A stretch of 64,000 bases of DNA from Pseudomonas beijingensis (GCF_030687295.1 NZ_CP117425.1:248001-312000); one strand, 5' to 3'. Counted from the stretch's first letter, positions 9,079 through 19,788 are shown. Numbers and translations are program-made. The notes: generated from the letters alone by a model not told the origin.

Positions 9079-9987
9079 TCAAGACTTGCAGGGATACTCC
9101 CGATGCATCTGTTCCAACAACGCATCCTTGTCCTGCCACAACTGGTTGATCCAGCCCTGGAACTCCAGGCGATACACACCGTCCTGGTCATAGTTCTTGC
9201 CGATGAACTGCGGTGGGATCTTCAGCTCCTGGAAATGCACCACCACTTCCCCAACGTTGCCGCAGAGCAAATCCCAATACCCCGGTCGGCCGCCCGGGTA
9301 ATGGATGGTCACGTTGATGATCGATTCCAGTTGTTCGCCCATGGCATCGAGCACGAAGGCGATGCCGCCGGCCTTGGGCTTGAGCAGGTAGCGAAACGGT
9401 GATTGCTGCTGGGCATGCTTGCCTTCAGTGAAGCGCGTACCTTCGACGAAGTTGAAAATGCCCACGGGGTTGTCGCGAAACTTCGCGCAGGTCTTGCGGG
9501 TGGTTTCCAGGTCCTTGCCTTTCTTTTCCGGGTGTTTTTCCAGATAAGCCTTGGAGTAGCGTTTCATGAACGGGAAGCCCAGGGCCCACCAGGCCAGGCC
9601 GATCACCGGCACCCAGATCAGTTCCTGCTTGAGAAAGAACTTCAACGGCCGGATACGTCGGTTCAGCACGTACTGCAGCACCATGATGTCGACCCAGCTC
9701 TGGTGGTTGCTGGTGATCAGGTATGAATGCTGGTAGTCCAGGCTCTCCAGGCCGCTGAGGTGCCAGCGGGTACGACGCAGCAGGTTCATCCAGGCCTTGT
9801 TGTTGCTGATCCAGGCTTCATGGATGTGGCTCATCAACCAGTTGGTGAAGCGCTGGGCGGCGGGGAAGGGCAGCAACAGCTTGAAAATTGCCACGATGAA
9901 CAGCGGTGTGCAGCAGGCGATGGTGTTCAGCGCCAACAGCAGCGAGGCAATGACGCCGCGCAAGGGGGCAGGCAGGAAGTCCAGCAT
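9079..9987 (-). CDS. Membrane 1-acylglycerol-3-phosphate-type acyltransferase (PlsC family, YihG-like)
   Basis: 302 residues with an N-terminal membrane segment (IASLLLALNTIACCTPLFIV). The acyltransferase signature NHQSWVDI (HX4D, about residue 93) and the later FVEGTRFTEGKH motif are present, so the catalytic site looks intact. It resembles the E. coli YihG branch, which transfers acyl groups to lysophospholipids at the inner membrane. The start codon abuts the pta stop exactly (TAAATG), so expression is coupled to pta. The acyl donor and role are inferred from family. Confidence 0.9.
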   Translation of the reverse strand: MLDFLPAPLRGVIASLLLALNTIACCTPLFIVAIFKLLLPFPAAQRFTNWLMSHIHEAWISNNKAWMNLLRRTRWHLSGLESLDYQHSYLITSNHQSWVDIMVLQYVLNRRIRPLKFFLKQELIWVPVIGLAWWALGFPFMKRYSKAYLEKHPEKKGKDLETTRKTCAKFRDNPVGIFNFVEGTRFTEGKHAQQQSPFRYLLKPKAGGIAFVLDAMGEQLESIINVTIHYPGGRPGYWDLLCGNVGEVVVHFQELKIPPQFIGKNYDQDGVYRLEFQGWINQLWQDKDALLEQMHREYPCKS

Positions 9988-12087
9988 TTAAATATCCAAT
10001 GGTCGGTTGGCGGCTTGGATCGCGGTCAGGGCGATGGTGTACACGATGTCGTCGACCTGGGCGCCGCGGGGCAAGTCATTCACCGGCTTGCGCAAGCCTT
10101 GCAGCATCGGCCCGAGACTGACGCAGTCGGCGCTGCGCTGCACGGCCTTGTGGGTGGTGTTGCCGGTGTTGAGGTCCGGGAAGATGAACACCGTCGCCCG
10201 GCCGGCCACCTGACTGTTGGGCGCCAATTGTCGCGCCACGGTTTCGTTGGCGGCGGCGTCGTATTGCAGCGGACCGTCGATCAGCAGGCCATGCTGGGCC
10301 TCGTGGGCCAGCAGCGTGGCTTCGCGGACTTTTTCCACCTCTTCGCCACTGGCCGACTCGCCACTGGAATAGCTGAGCATCGCCACCCGCGGCGTGATGC
10401 CGAACGCCGCGGCCGAGTCGGCGCTTTGCAAGGCGATTTCCGCCAGTTCCGCGGCGCTGGGGTGCGGGTTCATCACGCAGTCGCCGTAGACCAGCACTTC
10501 TTCGGGAAACAGCATGAAAAACACCGAGGACACCAGGGAGCATCCCGGCGCGGTCTTGATCAGTTGCAGCGCCGGACGGATGGTGTTGGCGGTGGAGTGA
10601 ATGACCCCGGAGACCAGTCCGTCGACTTCATCCAGGGCCAGCATCATGGTGCCGATGACCACGGTGTCTTCCAATTGCTGCTCGGCCATCGGCGCGTTCA
10701 GGCTTTTGCTCTTGCGCAACCTCACCATCGGCTCGACATAACGCTCGCGAATCGAATCCGGGTCGAGAATCTCCAGCCCCGGCGGCAACTCGATGCCTTG
10801 GGCGCGGGCCACCGCTTCGACGTCGGCCGGTTTTGCCAACAACACGCAGCGGGCGATGCCCCGGGCCTGACAAATGGCGGCGGCCTGGACGGTCAGCGGT
10901 TCGCTGCCTTCGGGCAGCACAATGCGTTTGTTGGCGGCCTGGGCGCGCTGGATCAACTGATAGCGGAACACCGCCGGCGACAGGCGCATTTCCCGTGGTG
11001 TGCCGCAGCGTTGGTGCAGCCAGTTGGCGTCCAGGTGGCTGGCGACAAAATCGGTGATGATCTCCGCACGTTCGCGGTCATCGATGGGAATTTCCTTGTT
11101 CAGGCCGTTGAGCAGGTTGGCGGTGTCATAGGAGCCGGTGCTTACCGACAGCACCGGCAATCCTGCCTGCAAGGCGCCGCGGCACAGGTCCATGATGCGT
11201 GGGTCGGGTAGGGTGTCACTGGTCAGCAGCAGGCCGGCCAGTGGCACGCCGTTGATCGCCGCCAGGCTCACGGCGAGGATGATGTCGTCACGATCGCCGG
11301 GGGTCACCACCAACACGCCAGGCTTGAGCAATTCCACGGTGTTGCGCATGGTGCGGGCGCAAATGATGATGTTGCTCATGCGCCGGGTTTCGTAGTCGCC
11401 GGCATTGAGCACCTGGGCGCCCATCAGGTCGGCCACGTCGCGGGTGCGCGGGGCGTTGAGTTCGGGGCGAAACGGGATGCAACCCAGCAGGCGGAAATCG
11501 CCACTGCGCAACAGGGGCGAGTGCTCCTTGAGTCGTGCGGAAAACGCTTCCATGCTTTCCTCGGTGCGTACCTTGTTCAGGATCACCCCGAGGACTTTCG
11601 GATCTTTAGGCCCGCCGAACAATTGAGCCTGCAACTCCACCCGCCCGGAAAGCTCGGTCAGCACTTCGTTCTCCGGTGCCGACACCAGGATGACCTCGGC
11701 GTCGAGGCTCTTGGCCAGGTGCAGGTTGACCCTGGCGGCGTAGCTGGCGTTGCGGGTCGGGACCATGCCTTCGACGACCAGCACGTCCTTGCCGATGGCC
11801 GCTTGCTGGTACAGGGTGATGATTTCTTCCAGCAACTCATCGAGCTGGCCGTCGCCAAGCATCCGCTCGACATGAGCCAAACCCAGGGGCTGTGGAGGCT
11901 TGAGGCCATGGGTGCGGGCCACCAGCTCGGTGGAGCGCTCCGGCCCGGTGTCGCCGGGATGCGGCTGGGCAATCGGTTTGAAAAAGCCGACTTTCAGCCC
12001 GGCCCGTTCGAGGGTACGCACCAGCCCGAGGCTGATGGAGGTCAGACCCACACCAAAATCGGTGGGTGCGATAAAAAAAGTTTGCAT
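9988..12087 (-). CDS. pta: Phosphate acetyltransferase, long form
   Basis: 699 residues, the long proteobacterial form: N-terminal BioD-like P-loop domain (MQTFFIAPTDFGVGLTS), a central DRTGG domain, and a C-terminal catalytic PTA_PTB domain from about residue 380. It interconverts acetyl-CoA and acetyl phosphate. No ackA is adjacent in this window; upstream is DUF3565. The motif SGEEVEKVREA and the late region GPLQYDAAANE are typical. The start ATG 12087 fits the family N-terminus. Co-transcribed with the acyltransferase. Confidence 0.96.
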   Translation of the reverse strand: MQTFFIAPTDFGVGLTSISLGLVRTLERAGLKVGFFKPIAQPHPGDTGPERSTELVARTHGLKPPQPLGLAHVERMLGDGQLDELLEEIITLYQQAAIGKDVLVVEGMVPTRNASYAARVNLHLAKSLDAEVILVSAPENEVLTELSGRVELQAQLFGGPKDPKVLGVILNKVRTEESMEAFSARLKEHSPLLRSGDFRLLGCIPFRPELNAPRTRDVADLMGAQVLNAGDYETRRMSNIIICARTMRNTVELLKPGVLVVTPGDRDDIILAVSLAAINGVPLAGLLLTSDTLPDPRIMDLCRGALQAGLPVLSVSTGSYDTANLLNGLNKEIPIDDRERAEIITDFVASHLDANWLHQRCGTPREMRLSPAVFRYQLIQRAQAANKRIVLPEGSEPLTVQAAAICQARGIARCVLLAKPADVEAVARAQGIELPPGLEILDPDSIRERYVEPMVRLRKSKSLNAPMAEQQLEDTVVIGTMMLALDEVDGLVSGVIHSTANTIRPALQLIKTAPGCSLVSSVFFMLFPEEVLVYGDCVMNPHPSAAELAEIALQSADSAAAFGITPRVAMLSYSSGESASGEEVEKVREATLLAHEAQHGLLIDGPLQYDAAANETVARQLAPNSQVAGRATVFIFPDLNTGNTTHKAVQRSADCVSLGPMLQGLRKPVNDLPRGAQVDDIVYTIALTAIQAANRPLDI

Positions 12088-12141
12088 GCGAATTCTCTAA
12101 GGGGGAATGGCGCGACCTATGACTGGTCGTCTACCCACAAT

Positions 12142-12396
12142 TCAGTCGCCAAGGTTATCGCTAACCGGGCCTTGAGCGCACCAGCCGCAATCAAAGGGCT
12201 GGCCTATTTTTTCAATACGTTGCGCCGAGTCCAGTACCCAGGCCCGGGATTGCCACGGGGGTTGGTGGCGCAGGTGCTGGGTATGGCCACAGGACAGCTC
12301 GGCCACCCAGTGCCCGTCCTCGTCCTGATGGAAACCGATGACCGTCGGTCTGTTCGAGCAGGCCCGTTTGTCCGGGTTCCGTTCGCTTTCGGGCAA
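12142..12396 (-). CDS. DUF3565 small cysteine-containing protein
   Basis: The conserved body runs TVIGFHQDEDGHWVAELSCGHTQHLRH...PFDCGWC, which is DUF3565. Two Cys-His/Cys-Cys pairs suggest a small zinc site; no function is known. The start is uncertain: a TTG at 12396 gives 84 residues, and an ATG at 12450 would overlap the start of the divergent isomerase gene by 2 bases. I prefer the TTG because both genes need promoter space. Confidence 0.72.
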   Translation of the reverse strand: MPESERNPDKRACSNRPTVIGFHQDEDGHWVAELSCGHTQHLRHQPPWQSRAWVLDSAQRIEKIGQPFDCGWCAQGPVSDNLGD

Positions 12397-12448
12397 ATCC
12401 TTGTTTAGACTTGTCCGTTCTTCATTCTTATGCAAAAGGTCTCGCCCC

Positions 12449-12934
12449 ATGCTGATCGCCGCCAATAAGGCTGTCTCCATTGACTATACCCTGACCAACG
12501 ACGCTGGTGAGGTCATCGACAGTTCTGCCGGCGGCGCTCCGCTGGTCTACCTGCAAGGCGCAGGTAATATCATTCCAGGCCTGGAAAAGGCTCTGGAGGG
12601 CAAAGCCGTCGGTGACGAGCTGAAAGTGGCCGTTGAGCCGGAAGACGCCTATGGCGAATATTCCGCTGAACTGGTCAGCACCTTGAGCCGCAGCATGTTC
12701 GAAGGTGTGGATGAGCTGGAAGTGGGCATGCAGTTCCACGCCTCGGCGCCCGACGGCCAGATGCAGATCGTCACCATCCGCGACCTGGAAGGCGACGACG
12801 TCACTGTCGACGGCAACCACCCGTTGGCCGGCCAGCGCTTGAACTTCCAAGTCAAGATCGTCGATATCCGTGACGCCAGCCAGGAAGAAATCGCCCATGG
12901 TCACGTCCATGGCGAAGGCGGCCATCACCACTGA
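12449..12934 (+). CDS. SlyD-like FKBP peptidyl-prolyl isomerase
   Basis: 161 residues from ATG 12449, with the FKBP halves IDYTLTNDAGEVIDSS and VYLQGAGNIIPGLEKALEGK split by an insert-in-flap domain (about 70-125), as in SlyD. The tail (HGHVHGEGGHHH) is His-rich and should bind metal ions such as nickel. Catalyses proline isomerisation and acts as a folding helper in the cytoplasm. An upstream in-frame start at 12338 exists but would run into DUF3565; the chosen start matches the family N-terminus. Followed by a terminator. Confidence 0.93.
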   Translation: MLIAANKAVSIDYTLTNDAGEVIDSSAGGAPLVYLQGAGNIIPGLEKALEGKAVGDELKVAVEPEDAYGEYSAELVSTLSRSMFEGVDELEVGMQFHASAPDGQMQIVTIRDLEGDDVTVDGNHPLAGQRLNFQVKIVDIRDASQEEIAHGHVHGEGGHHH

Positions 12935-12967
12935 TTTCTGCGCTACGCTCAGGTAACCAGTGAATTG

Positions 12968-12993
12968 GAAAGGCGCCCTATGGCGCCTTTTTA
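12968..12993 (+). terminator. Terminator after the SlyD-like gene
   Basis: Stem GGCGCC facing GGCGCC with loop CTAT, flanked by AA and TTTTT. Confidence 0.88.
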
Positions 12994-13055
12994 GTCGCTT
13001 GCTGTTAGCATCGCCCATGTCTGTTTCAAAAGATCCGCAAACCCTGGAGTTCGTC

Positions 13056-13538
13056 ATGAGTGCTTTCCACGACCTTAAACTGAAAGCCCTGGATGGTCAG
13101 GAGCTTGATCTGGCACCGTTCAAGGGGCAAGTCGTGCTGGTGGTCAACGTCGCCTCCAAATGTGGCCTGACGCCTCAGTACGCGGCGTTGGAAAGTCTCT
13201 ATCAGCAATACAAGGACAAGGGGTTCAGCGTGCTGGGCCTGCCCTGCAATCAGTTCGCCGGGCAGGAGCCTGGGACCGAGCAGGAAATCCAGGAGTTCTG
13301 CAGCCTCAACTATGGCGTGACGTTCCCGCTGTCCAGCAAGCTGGAAGTGAATGGTCATGATCGTCATCAGTTGTACCGCCTGCTAGCGGGCGAGGGGGCC
13401 GAGTTTCCCGGGGACATTACCTGGAACTTCGAGAAATTCCTGGTCGGCAAGGACGGTCGGGTGCTGGCGCGTTTCTCGCCGCGCACGGCGCCGGATGATC
13501 CTTCCGTGATCCAGGCGATCGAAAAAGCGCTGAGCTGA
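13056..13538 (+). CDS. Glutathione peroxidase (thiol type)
   Basis: 160 residues from ATG 13056 behind CTGGAG. The peroxidatic residue is Cys36 (SKCGLTP) rather than selenocysteine; LPCNQF and TWNFEKFLV supply the second Cys, Gln and Trp of the family. Such bacterial enzymes mostly use thioredoxin rather than glutathione to reduce peroxides. A longer reading from 12960 would run through the preceding terminator, so the shorter start is correct. Likely protects against lipid and organic peroxides in the cytoplasm. Confidence 0.94.
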   Translation: MSAFHDLKLKALDGQELDLAPFKGQVVLVVNVASKCGLTPQYAALESLYQQYKDKGFSVLGLPCNQFAGQEPGTEQEIQEFCSLNYGVTFPLSSKLEVNGHDRHQLYRLLAGEGAEFPGDITWNFEKFLVGKDGRVLARFSPRTAPDDPSVIQAIEKALS

Positions 13539-13557
13539 AGTCAGGCACTGGACCCTT

Positions 13558-13692
13558 GTGGCGAGGGGATTTATCCCCGCTGGGTTGCGCAGCAACCCCA
13601 TCAACTGCGACCGGGCCTTTCTGACACGCCGAGTTAGCAGGTTTTGGGGGGCTGCTTCGCAACCCAGCGGGGATAAATCCCCTCGCCACAGG
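13558..13692. repeat. Family III long inverted repeat
   Basis: The ends are GTGGCGAGGGGATTTATCCC and its complement, extended inward by GCTGGGTTGCG/GCAACCCAGCG arms, spanning about 135 bases. The middle is not conserved with the other large copy at 58935-59067 except at the arms. No gene inside; the short open frames there are the repeat itself. Confidence 0.88.
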
Positions 13693-13841
13693 TTTTGCAC
13701 CCGGCTGGGCATTCGGCTCAATCCCGACAGTCGCGATCTTCTAATCCTTAATCACCCAAATCAATAGTGCTACCCAGCACCCAGCACGGCACATATTATC
13801 CTCGTCATATCGACCTGTGACGTTGTCCCGTGGAGTGCCCC

Positions 13842-14945
13842 ATGCCTGCAAAAGCCCTGTTCAAACCCTTCCACCTCGGCGCGTTCGAATTGCCGACCCG
13901 GGTGGTGATGGCGCCGATGACCCGTTCCTTTTCGCCGGGCGGCGTGCCGAACGCCAAGGTGGTCGAGTACTACCGTCGCCGTGCGGCGGCCGGGGTCGGC
14001 TTGATCATCACTGAGGGCACGACGGTCGGGCACAAGGCCTCCAACGGTTATCCGAACGTGCCGCATTTCTATGGCGATGCCGCGCTGGCCGGTTGGAAAC
14101 AGGTGGTCGATGCGGTGCATGCCGAAGGCGGCAAGATCGTTCCACAGTTGTGGCACGTGGGCAGTGTGCGACGCATCGGCACCGAGCCGGACGCCAGCGT
14201 GCCGGGTTATGGTCCGAGCGAAAAGCTCAAGGACGGCCAGGTGGTCGTCCACGGCATGACCCAGGCGGATATTGATGACGTCATTGCCGCGTTCGCCCAA
14301 GCGGCAAAAGATGCCCAGAGCATCGGCATGGACGGGGTGGAGATCCACGGCGCCCACGGTTACCTGGTGGACCAGTTTTTCTGGGAAGGCAGCAATCAGC
14401 GCACGGACGGTTATGGCGGCAGTCTGGCCAACCGCTCGCGCTTTGCGATCGAATTGATCCGTGCCGTGCGTGCCGCCGTAGGCGAGGGCTTCCCAATCAT
14501 TTTCCGTTTCTCCCAATGGAAGCAGCAGGATTACACCGCGCGGCTGGTGCAGACCCCCGCAGCCTTGGGCGAATTCCTCAAGCCGTTGTCCGAGGCGGGC
14601 GTGGATATTTTCCACTGTTCGACACGGCGTTTCTGGGAGCCGGAATTCGAAGGCTCCGAGCTGAACCTGGCCGGTTGGACCCGCAAGCTCACCGGCAAGC
14701 CGACCATCACCGTCGGCAGCGTTGGCCTGGATGGCGAGTTCCTGCAGTTCATGGTCAACACCGACAAAGTCGCGCAGCCGGCCAGCCTGGAAAAACTGCT
14801 GGAGCGCTTGAACAACGATGAGTTCGACCTGGTGGCGGTGGGGCGTGCGCTGCTGGTGGATCCGGACTGGGCGCAAAAAGTCCGTGAAGGGCGCGAGCAG
14901 GAGATCTTGCCGTTCAGTCGCGAGGCTTTGATGACCCTGGTTTGA
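13842..14945 (+). CDS. NADH:flavin oxidoreductase, Old Yellow Enzyme family
   Basis: 367 residues, a single FMN-binding TIM barrel. Visible are the N-terminal FKPFHLGAFELPTRVVMAPMTR, the substrate-binding EIHGAHGYLVDQFFW (His pair), and the phosphate-site region DLVAVGRALLVDPDW. Enzymes of this family reduce activated C=C bonds or nitro groups using NADH or NADPH; the natural substrate is unknown. ATG 13842 is preferred over the GTG at 13830, which lies on the Shine-Dalgarno. It stands alone, with REPs downstream. Confidence 0.92.
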   Translation: MPAKALFKPFHLGAFELPTRVVMAPMTRSFSPGGVPNAKVVEYYRRRAAAGVGLIITEGTTVGHKASNGYPNVPHFYGDAALAGWKQVVDAVHAEGGKIVPQLWHVGSVRRIGTEPDASVPGYGPSEKLKDGQVVVHGMTQADIDDVIAAFAQAAKDAQSIGMDGVEIHGAHGYLVDQFFWEGSNQRTDGYGGSLANRSRFAIELIRAVRAAVGEGFPIIFRFSQWKQQDYTARLVQTPAALGEFLKPLSEAGVDIFHCSTRRFWEPEFEGSELNLAGWTRKLTGKPTITVGSVGLDGEFLQFMVNTDKVAQPASLEKLLERLNNDEFDLVAVGRALLVDPDWAQKVREGREQEILPFSREALMTLV

Positions 14946-14965
14946 GTATCGCCTGAACTGACGCC

Positions 14966-15058
14966 ATCGCGAGCAAGCTCGCTCCCACAGGGGCGGGCGG
15001 CCGGACACAGATATCGCGTTCGCTGAAGATCCAATGTGGGAGCGAGCTTGCTCGCGAT
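14966..15058. repeat. REP pair, family I, inverted
   Basis: Reverse core at 14966 and forward core ending at 15058, between convergent genes. Confidence 0.9.
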
Positions 15059-15082
15059 GGCGATATCAGTATCACCGAATAA

Positions 15083-16258
15083 TTAACGCACAGTTGGTGT
15101 AACAGGCATCAACTGCTCACCCACGCAAACTCCGCGCAACTGCGCTTCAAACTGCTCAATCACCGCCGTCCAACCCTGGCGACTGGCATGCTGGCGCGCA
15201 TTGAGCCGCACGCAACGCAAGGTCTCGCGCTCTTCCAGCAGCCAACGGGCGGCATCGCAGAATGCCTCTTCATCTCCCGGCATCGCCAGCACGCCGTTAT
15301 AGCCGTGGCGAATATGTTGCGCCGCCGCGGCCTGATCGTAGGCCACCACGCCCAGCCCGGACGCCAGCGCCTCCAACACCACATTGCCGAAGGTTTCGGT
15401 CAGGCTCGGAAAGACAAACACATCCCCGGACGCATAGTGGCTGGCCAACGCCTCGCCCCGTTGCGAGCCGCAAAAGATCGCCTCGGGCAATGCCTGCTCC
15501 AGCTCGGACCGCTGCGGGCCGTCGCCGACCACCACCAGCTTTATCCGTCGCCCCGGAAAAGCGCTGCACAGCGTGTCGAAACTGCGCTTGAGCAGCCCCA
15601 GGTTTTTCTCCGGTGCCAGGCGCCCGACATGGAGCACGGCGATGTCGTCGTCGCCCAGACCCCACGCTTCGCGCAGGCTCGACGAGCGCTTGACCGGATG
15701 GAACAGTTGGCTGTCCACGCCCCGGGACAACAATGCCACGCGCTCGAAGTGTCGTCGCTCCAGTTCCAGGCGCTGGCTGAGACTGGGCACCAGGGTCAGG
15801 CTGGAGCGGTTGTGAAACCAGCGCAGGTAATGGGTGAGCATGCGACTCAACAGCCCGAGGCCGTACTGCTGGGTGTATTGCTGGAAATTGGTGTGGAAGC
15901 CACTGACTACCGAGATGCCCAGGCGCCGTGCCGCCCGCAGTGCCGACAAGCCCAGCGGCCCTTCCGTGGCGATGTAGAGCACGTCCGGACGATGACGTTT
16001 CCAGCGCCGGAGCAGCTTGTGCATCGACGCCTGGCCCCACTGCAGCCCCGGATAACCCGGTAACGGCCAGCCCCGGCACAGCAGCAACTGCTCGTCACCG
16101 GCCTGGCGTGGGTCGTCGACCTGGCGCGGCCGTATCAGCTCGACCTGGTGCCCGCGGGCGCGCAAGCCGTCGTACAGGCGGCCCAAGGTATTGGCCACGC
16201 CATTGATTTCCGGCGGGAAGGTTTCGGTGATCAGGGTAATGTGCAGGGGTGTGGTCAT
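15083..16258 (-). CDS. Glycosyltransferase, GT4 type (mannosyltransferase-like)
   Basis: 391 residues. The N-terminal Rossmann half starts HITLITETFPPEINGVANTLGRL, a typical beginning for GT4 alpha-mannosyl/glucosyltransferases. The C-terminal half has HVGRLAPEKNL and the SLTETFGNVVLEALASG donor-binding (EX7E-like) motif. Probably a cytoplasmic, membrane-associated enzyme that uses a nucleotide-sugar; the acceptor cannot be seen. ATG 16258 with an upstream GGGGTC is preferred to 16282. Upstream, 16259-16321 separates it from cysZ. Confidence 0.88.
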   Translation of the reverse strand: MTTPLHITLITETFPPEINGVANTLGRLYDGLRARGHQVELIRPRQVDDPRQAGDEQLLLCRGWPLPGYPGLQWGQASMHKLLRRWKRHRPDVLYIATEGPLGLSALRAARRLGISVVSGFHTNFQQYTQQYGLGLLSRMLTHYLRWFHNRSSLTLVPSLSQRLELERRHFERVALLSRGVDSQLFHPVKRSSSLREAWGLGDDDIAVLHVGRLAPEKNLGLLKRSFDTLCSAFPGRRIKLVVVGDGPQRSELEQALPEAIFCGSQRGEALASHYASGDVFVFPSLTETFGNVVLEALASGLGVVAYDQAAAAQHIRHGYNGVLAMPGDEEAFCDAARWLLEERETLRCVRLNARQHASRQGWTAVIEQFEAQLRGVCVGEQLMPVTPTVR

Positions 16259-16321
16259 GACCCCAGTGTCGACCGGGGCCATTTCGTCATTGTGACGACA
16301 GGATGATGGATTTGTGACGGC

Positions 16322-17077
16322 TCAGCCCTGGCGGGCCAACGCGGTCTCGGCGCCTTGCTCGCGCACCCAGAACAAGGTCGCCCCGGCCACCGCCGCCGGC
16401 ATCATCAGGATGTTCACCACCGGGATCAGCAGCACCAAATACACGCTGCCGCCAAAACCCAGGCTCTGCCAGCGTTTTTCCCGCAGCCAGGCGAGCATTT
16501 CGTTCCAGCCCAGCTTGTGGTTGTCCGCCGGGTAGTCGATGTACTGGATCGCCATCATCCACACGCCGAATAGCAGCCACAGCGGTGCCGCCACCAGATT
16601 GACCACGGGGATGAACGACAGCACGAACAGCCCCAGGGCGCGGGGCAGAAAATAGCCGAGCTTGCGCGCTTCCCGACCGAGGGTCCGCGGCACCATGGCG
16701 ATCAACTCGGTCCAACTGAAGGCCGGGAAGTCGTCGGTGCCACGGATGACCACTTCGACTTTTTCCGCGAGAAAACCGTTGAACGGTGCGGCGATGATGT
16801 TGGCGAGCATGGTGAAGGTGAAAAACACCATCAGCACGACGAGCACCACGAACAGCGGCCAGAGCACATAGCTGAGGAAACTCAGCCACTCTGGCAGCGA
16901 CGGCATCAGCGTATCGACCCAGAGGCTGAACTGATGGCCGGCCAGGTAAATCAATCCGAAGAACAGCACCAGGTTGATCGCCAGGGGCAAAAGTACAAAC
17001 AGGCGCAGGCCCGGGCTCAGGACCAGCTTGAGGCCTTCTTGCAAATATTGCGGGCCGGACAGGACGGGGGCGGGCAT
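16322..17077 (-). CDS. cysZ: Sulfate transporter CysZ
   Basis: 251 residues with several hydrophobic segments in pairs and the conserved [10 protein letters not shown] and [16 protein letters not shown] regions of CysZ. It is a sulfate-specific inner membrane permease feeding the APS pathway (cysD/cysNC are 8 kb away in this window). Divergent from trxB, the reductant source for later sulfate-reduction steps, which makes functional sense. Length is normal for the family. The 310 bases up to trxB (17078-17387) hold both promoters; I see no clear operator. Confidence 0.93.
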   Translation of the reverse strand: MPAPVLSGPQYLQEGLKLVLSPGLRLFVLLPLAINLVLFFGLIYLAGHQFSLWVDTLMPSLPEWLSFLSYVLWPLFVVLVVLMVFFTFTMLANIIAAPFNGFLAEKVEVVIRGTDDFPAFSWTELIAMVPRTLGREARKLGYFLPRALGLFVLSFIPVVNLVAAPLWLLFGVWMMAIQYIDYPADNHKLGWNEMLAWLREKRWQSLGFGGSVYLVLLIPVVNILMMPAAVAGATLFWVREQGAETALARQG

Positions 17078-17204
17078 AGGTGGCTCCGAGCGAGGATGAA
17101 CGCGCCGACCTTACCGGCTTTGCCCCGCCTGGGAAAGCGGCGACATGGCGTGTAACAACGTTTCTTGAGGCGAAGGCGCCTATTGAAAGGCTTGCTGCAG
17201 ATAG

Positions 17205-18350
<1,146 letters not shown>

Positions 18351-18363
18351 TTTATCGGGCATT

Positions 18364-18391
18364 AAAAAACCGGCTTCGGCCGGTTTTTTTA
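18364..18391 (+). terminator. Terminator after trxB
   Basis: AAAACCGGC stem, TTCG tetraloop, GCCGGTTTT, followed by more Ts. Confidence 0.95.
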
Positions 18392-18417
18392 TGCCTGGAT
18401 ATCTGCCAGCGAACCCC

Positions 18418-18507
18418 TGTGGGAGCGAGCTTGCTCGCGATGGCTTCAGGTCAGTCGACATGGATGGTGACTGATACACCGTCATCGCGAGCAAGCTCGC
18501 TCCCACA
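18418..18507. repeat. REP pair, family I, inverted
   Basis: Forward core 18418-18441 and reverse core 18484-18507 between the convergent trxB and aminotransferase genes. Confidence 0.9.
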
Positions 18508-18537
18508 GGGTTTGTGTGCAGTCAAAAACACTGCATT

Positions 18538-19788
18538 TCAGGCCAGCTTCGCCAGGCACGCTTCCAGAATATCCAACCCCTCTTCCAGCACGGCCGGCTC
18601 GGTCGTCAACGGCGCCAGCAGTCGAATGATGTGCCGCGATTTACCACTGGGCATCAGCAGCAGGCCCGATTCCCGTGCGAGGGCCAGCAGTTGGGTCAAT
18701 TGTGCCGAAGCCGGGGTACCGTCGGCGTGGCTCAGTTCGATGCCGCGCATGGCGCCGACGCCGGTCAGGCGGCCCAGGTAAGGACTCAGCCCGCGGTTGC
18801 GCCAGGATTGGTAGCGGCTGACGATCGCCTCTTCCTGTTGTGCACCCCAGGCGCGCAGGTTGGCGTCGGTCATTTCGTCCAAGGTCGCCAGTGCGGCGGC
18901 GCAGGCGATGGGGTTGCCCGAATAGGTGCCGCCCAGGCCACCCTTGGGCAGGTTGTCCAACAGCGCCTTGCGTCCCACCACGGCCCCCAGGGGCACGCCG
19001 CCGGCAATGCTTTTGCCCAACAGGATCAGGTCTGGTTCGATGCCCAGCCGGGAGAAGGCAAAACGCTCGCCGGTGCGGCCGAAGCCCGACTGGATCTCAT
19101 CGATGATCAGCACAATGCCCTTGTCGTCGCAGAACTGCCGCAGGGCCTGGGCGAAGGGCACATCCATTGCCAGGAAGCCAGCTTCGCCCTGTACCGGCTC
19201 GACGATGAAACAGGCGACGTCGTTTACGTCGATCTCGACGCTGAACAGCCGCTCCATGGCCTTCAAGGCCTCTGCGCAGGTGACACCGTTGTCCTGGCTG
19301 GGGTAGGGCAGGTGATAGACCGGCCCGGGCAGGACGCCGACTTTCTGTTTGTAAGGCGCGACCTTGCCGTTGAGGTTGAGGGTCGCCAGGGTGCGGCCGT
19401 GAAAGGCGCCGTCAAACGCGATCACCGCGGTACGGCCCGTGGCGCCCCGCACGATCTTCAAGGCGTTCTCCGCCGCCTCGGCACCGCTGTTGGTGAGCAT
19501 GCCGCTGACCGGGTAATCCAGCGGGATAAACGCCGCCAGGCGTTCCATCAACTCAATGTAGGGCGCGTGAGGGGCAGCGTTGAAGGCGTAGTGAGTCAGC
19601 CGGGTAGCCTGTTCGCGGATCGCCTCGACGATGCGCGGATGGCAATGCCCAAGGTTCAACACACCAATGCCCCCGACAAAATCGATGTAGCGTTTGCCGT
19701 CGGTGTCCCAGACCTCGGCATTCTTGCCGTGGCTGAGACTGACGGGGTGCACGATGGAGATCGATTGACTGATGGTGTCGCTGCTCAT
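18538..19788 (-). CDS. Class-III pyridoxal-phosphate aminotransferase (GabT/2-aminoadipate transaminase-like)
   Basis: 416 residues, normal for the class. Visible are TNSGAEAAENALKIVR (PLP phosphate contact), the FDGAFHGRT turn, IIDEIQSGFGRTG (Asp to PLP nitrogen) and LLGKSIAGGVPLGAV with the Schiff-base lysine near residue 268. It moves an omega- or alpha-amino group to 2-oxoglutarate. Similar Pseudomonas proteins have been called 4-aminobutyrate or 2-aminoadipate aminotransferase; no neighbouring gene decides the substrate. Transcribed alone. Confidence 0.88.
   Translation of the reverse strand: MSSDTISQSISIVHPVSLSHGKNAEVWDTDGKRYIDFVGGIGVLNLGHCHPRIVEAIREQATRLTHYAFNAAPHAPYIELMERLAAFIPLDYPVSGMLTNSGAEAAENALKIVRGATGRTAVIAFDGAFHGRTLATLNLNGKVAPYKQKVGVLPGPVYHLPYPSQDNGVTCAEALKAMERLFSVEIDVNDVACFIVEPVQGEAGFLAMDVPFAQALRQFCDDKGIVLIIDEIQSGFGRTGERFAFSRLGIEPDLILLGKSIAGGVPLGAVVGRKALLDNLPKGGLGGTYSGNPIACAAALATLDEMTDANLRAWGAQQEEAIVSRYQSWRNRGLSPYLGRLTGVGAMRGIELSHADGTPASAQLTQLLALARESGLLLMPSGKSRHIIRLLAPLTTEPAVLEEGLDILEACLAKLA

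Noticed and set aside
9727..11211. 494-codon plus frame opposite the acyltransferase and pta
   Set aside because: Crosses the junction of two well-supported minus genes; no domain.
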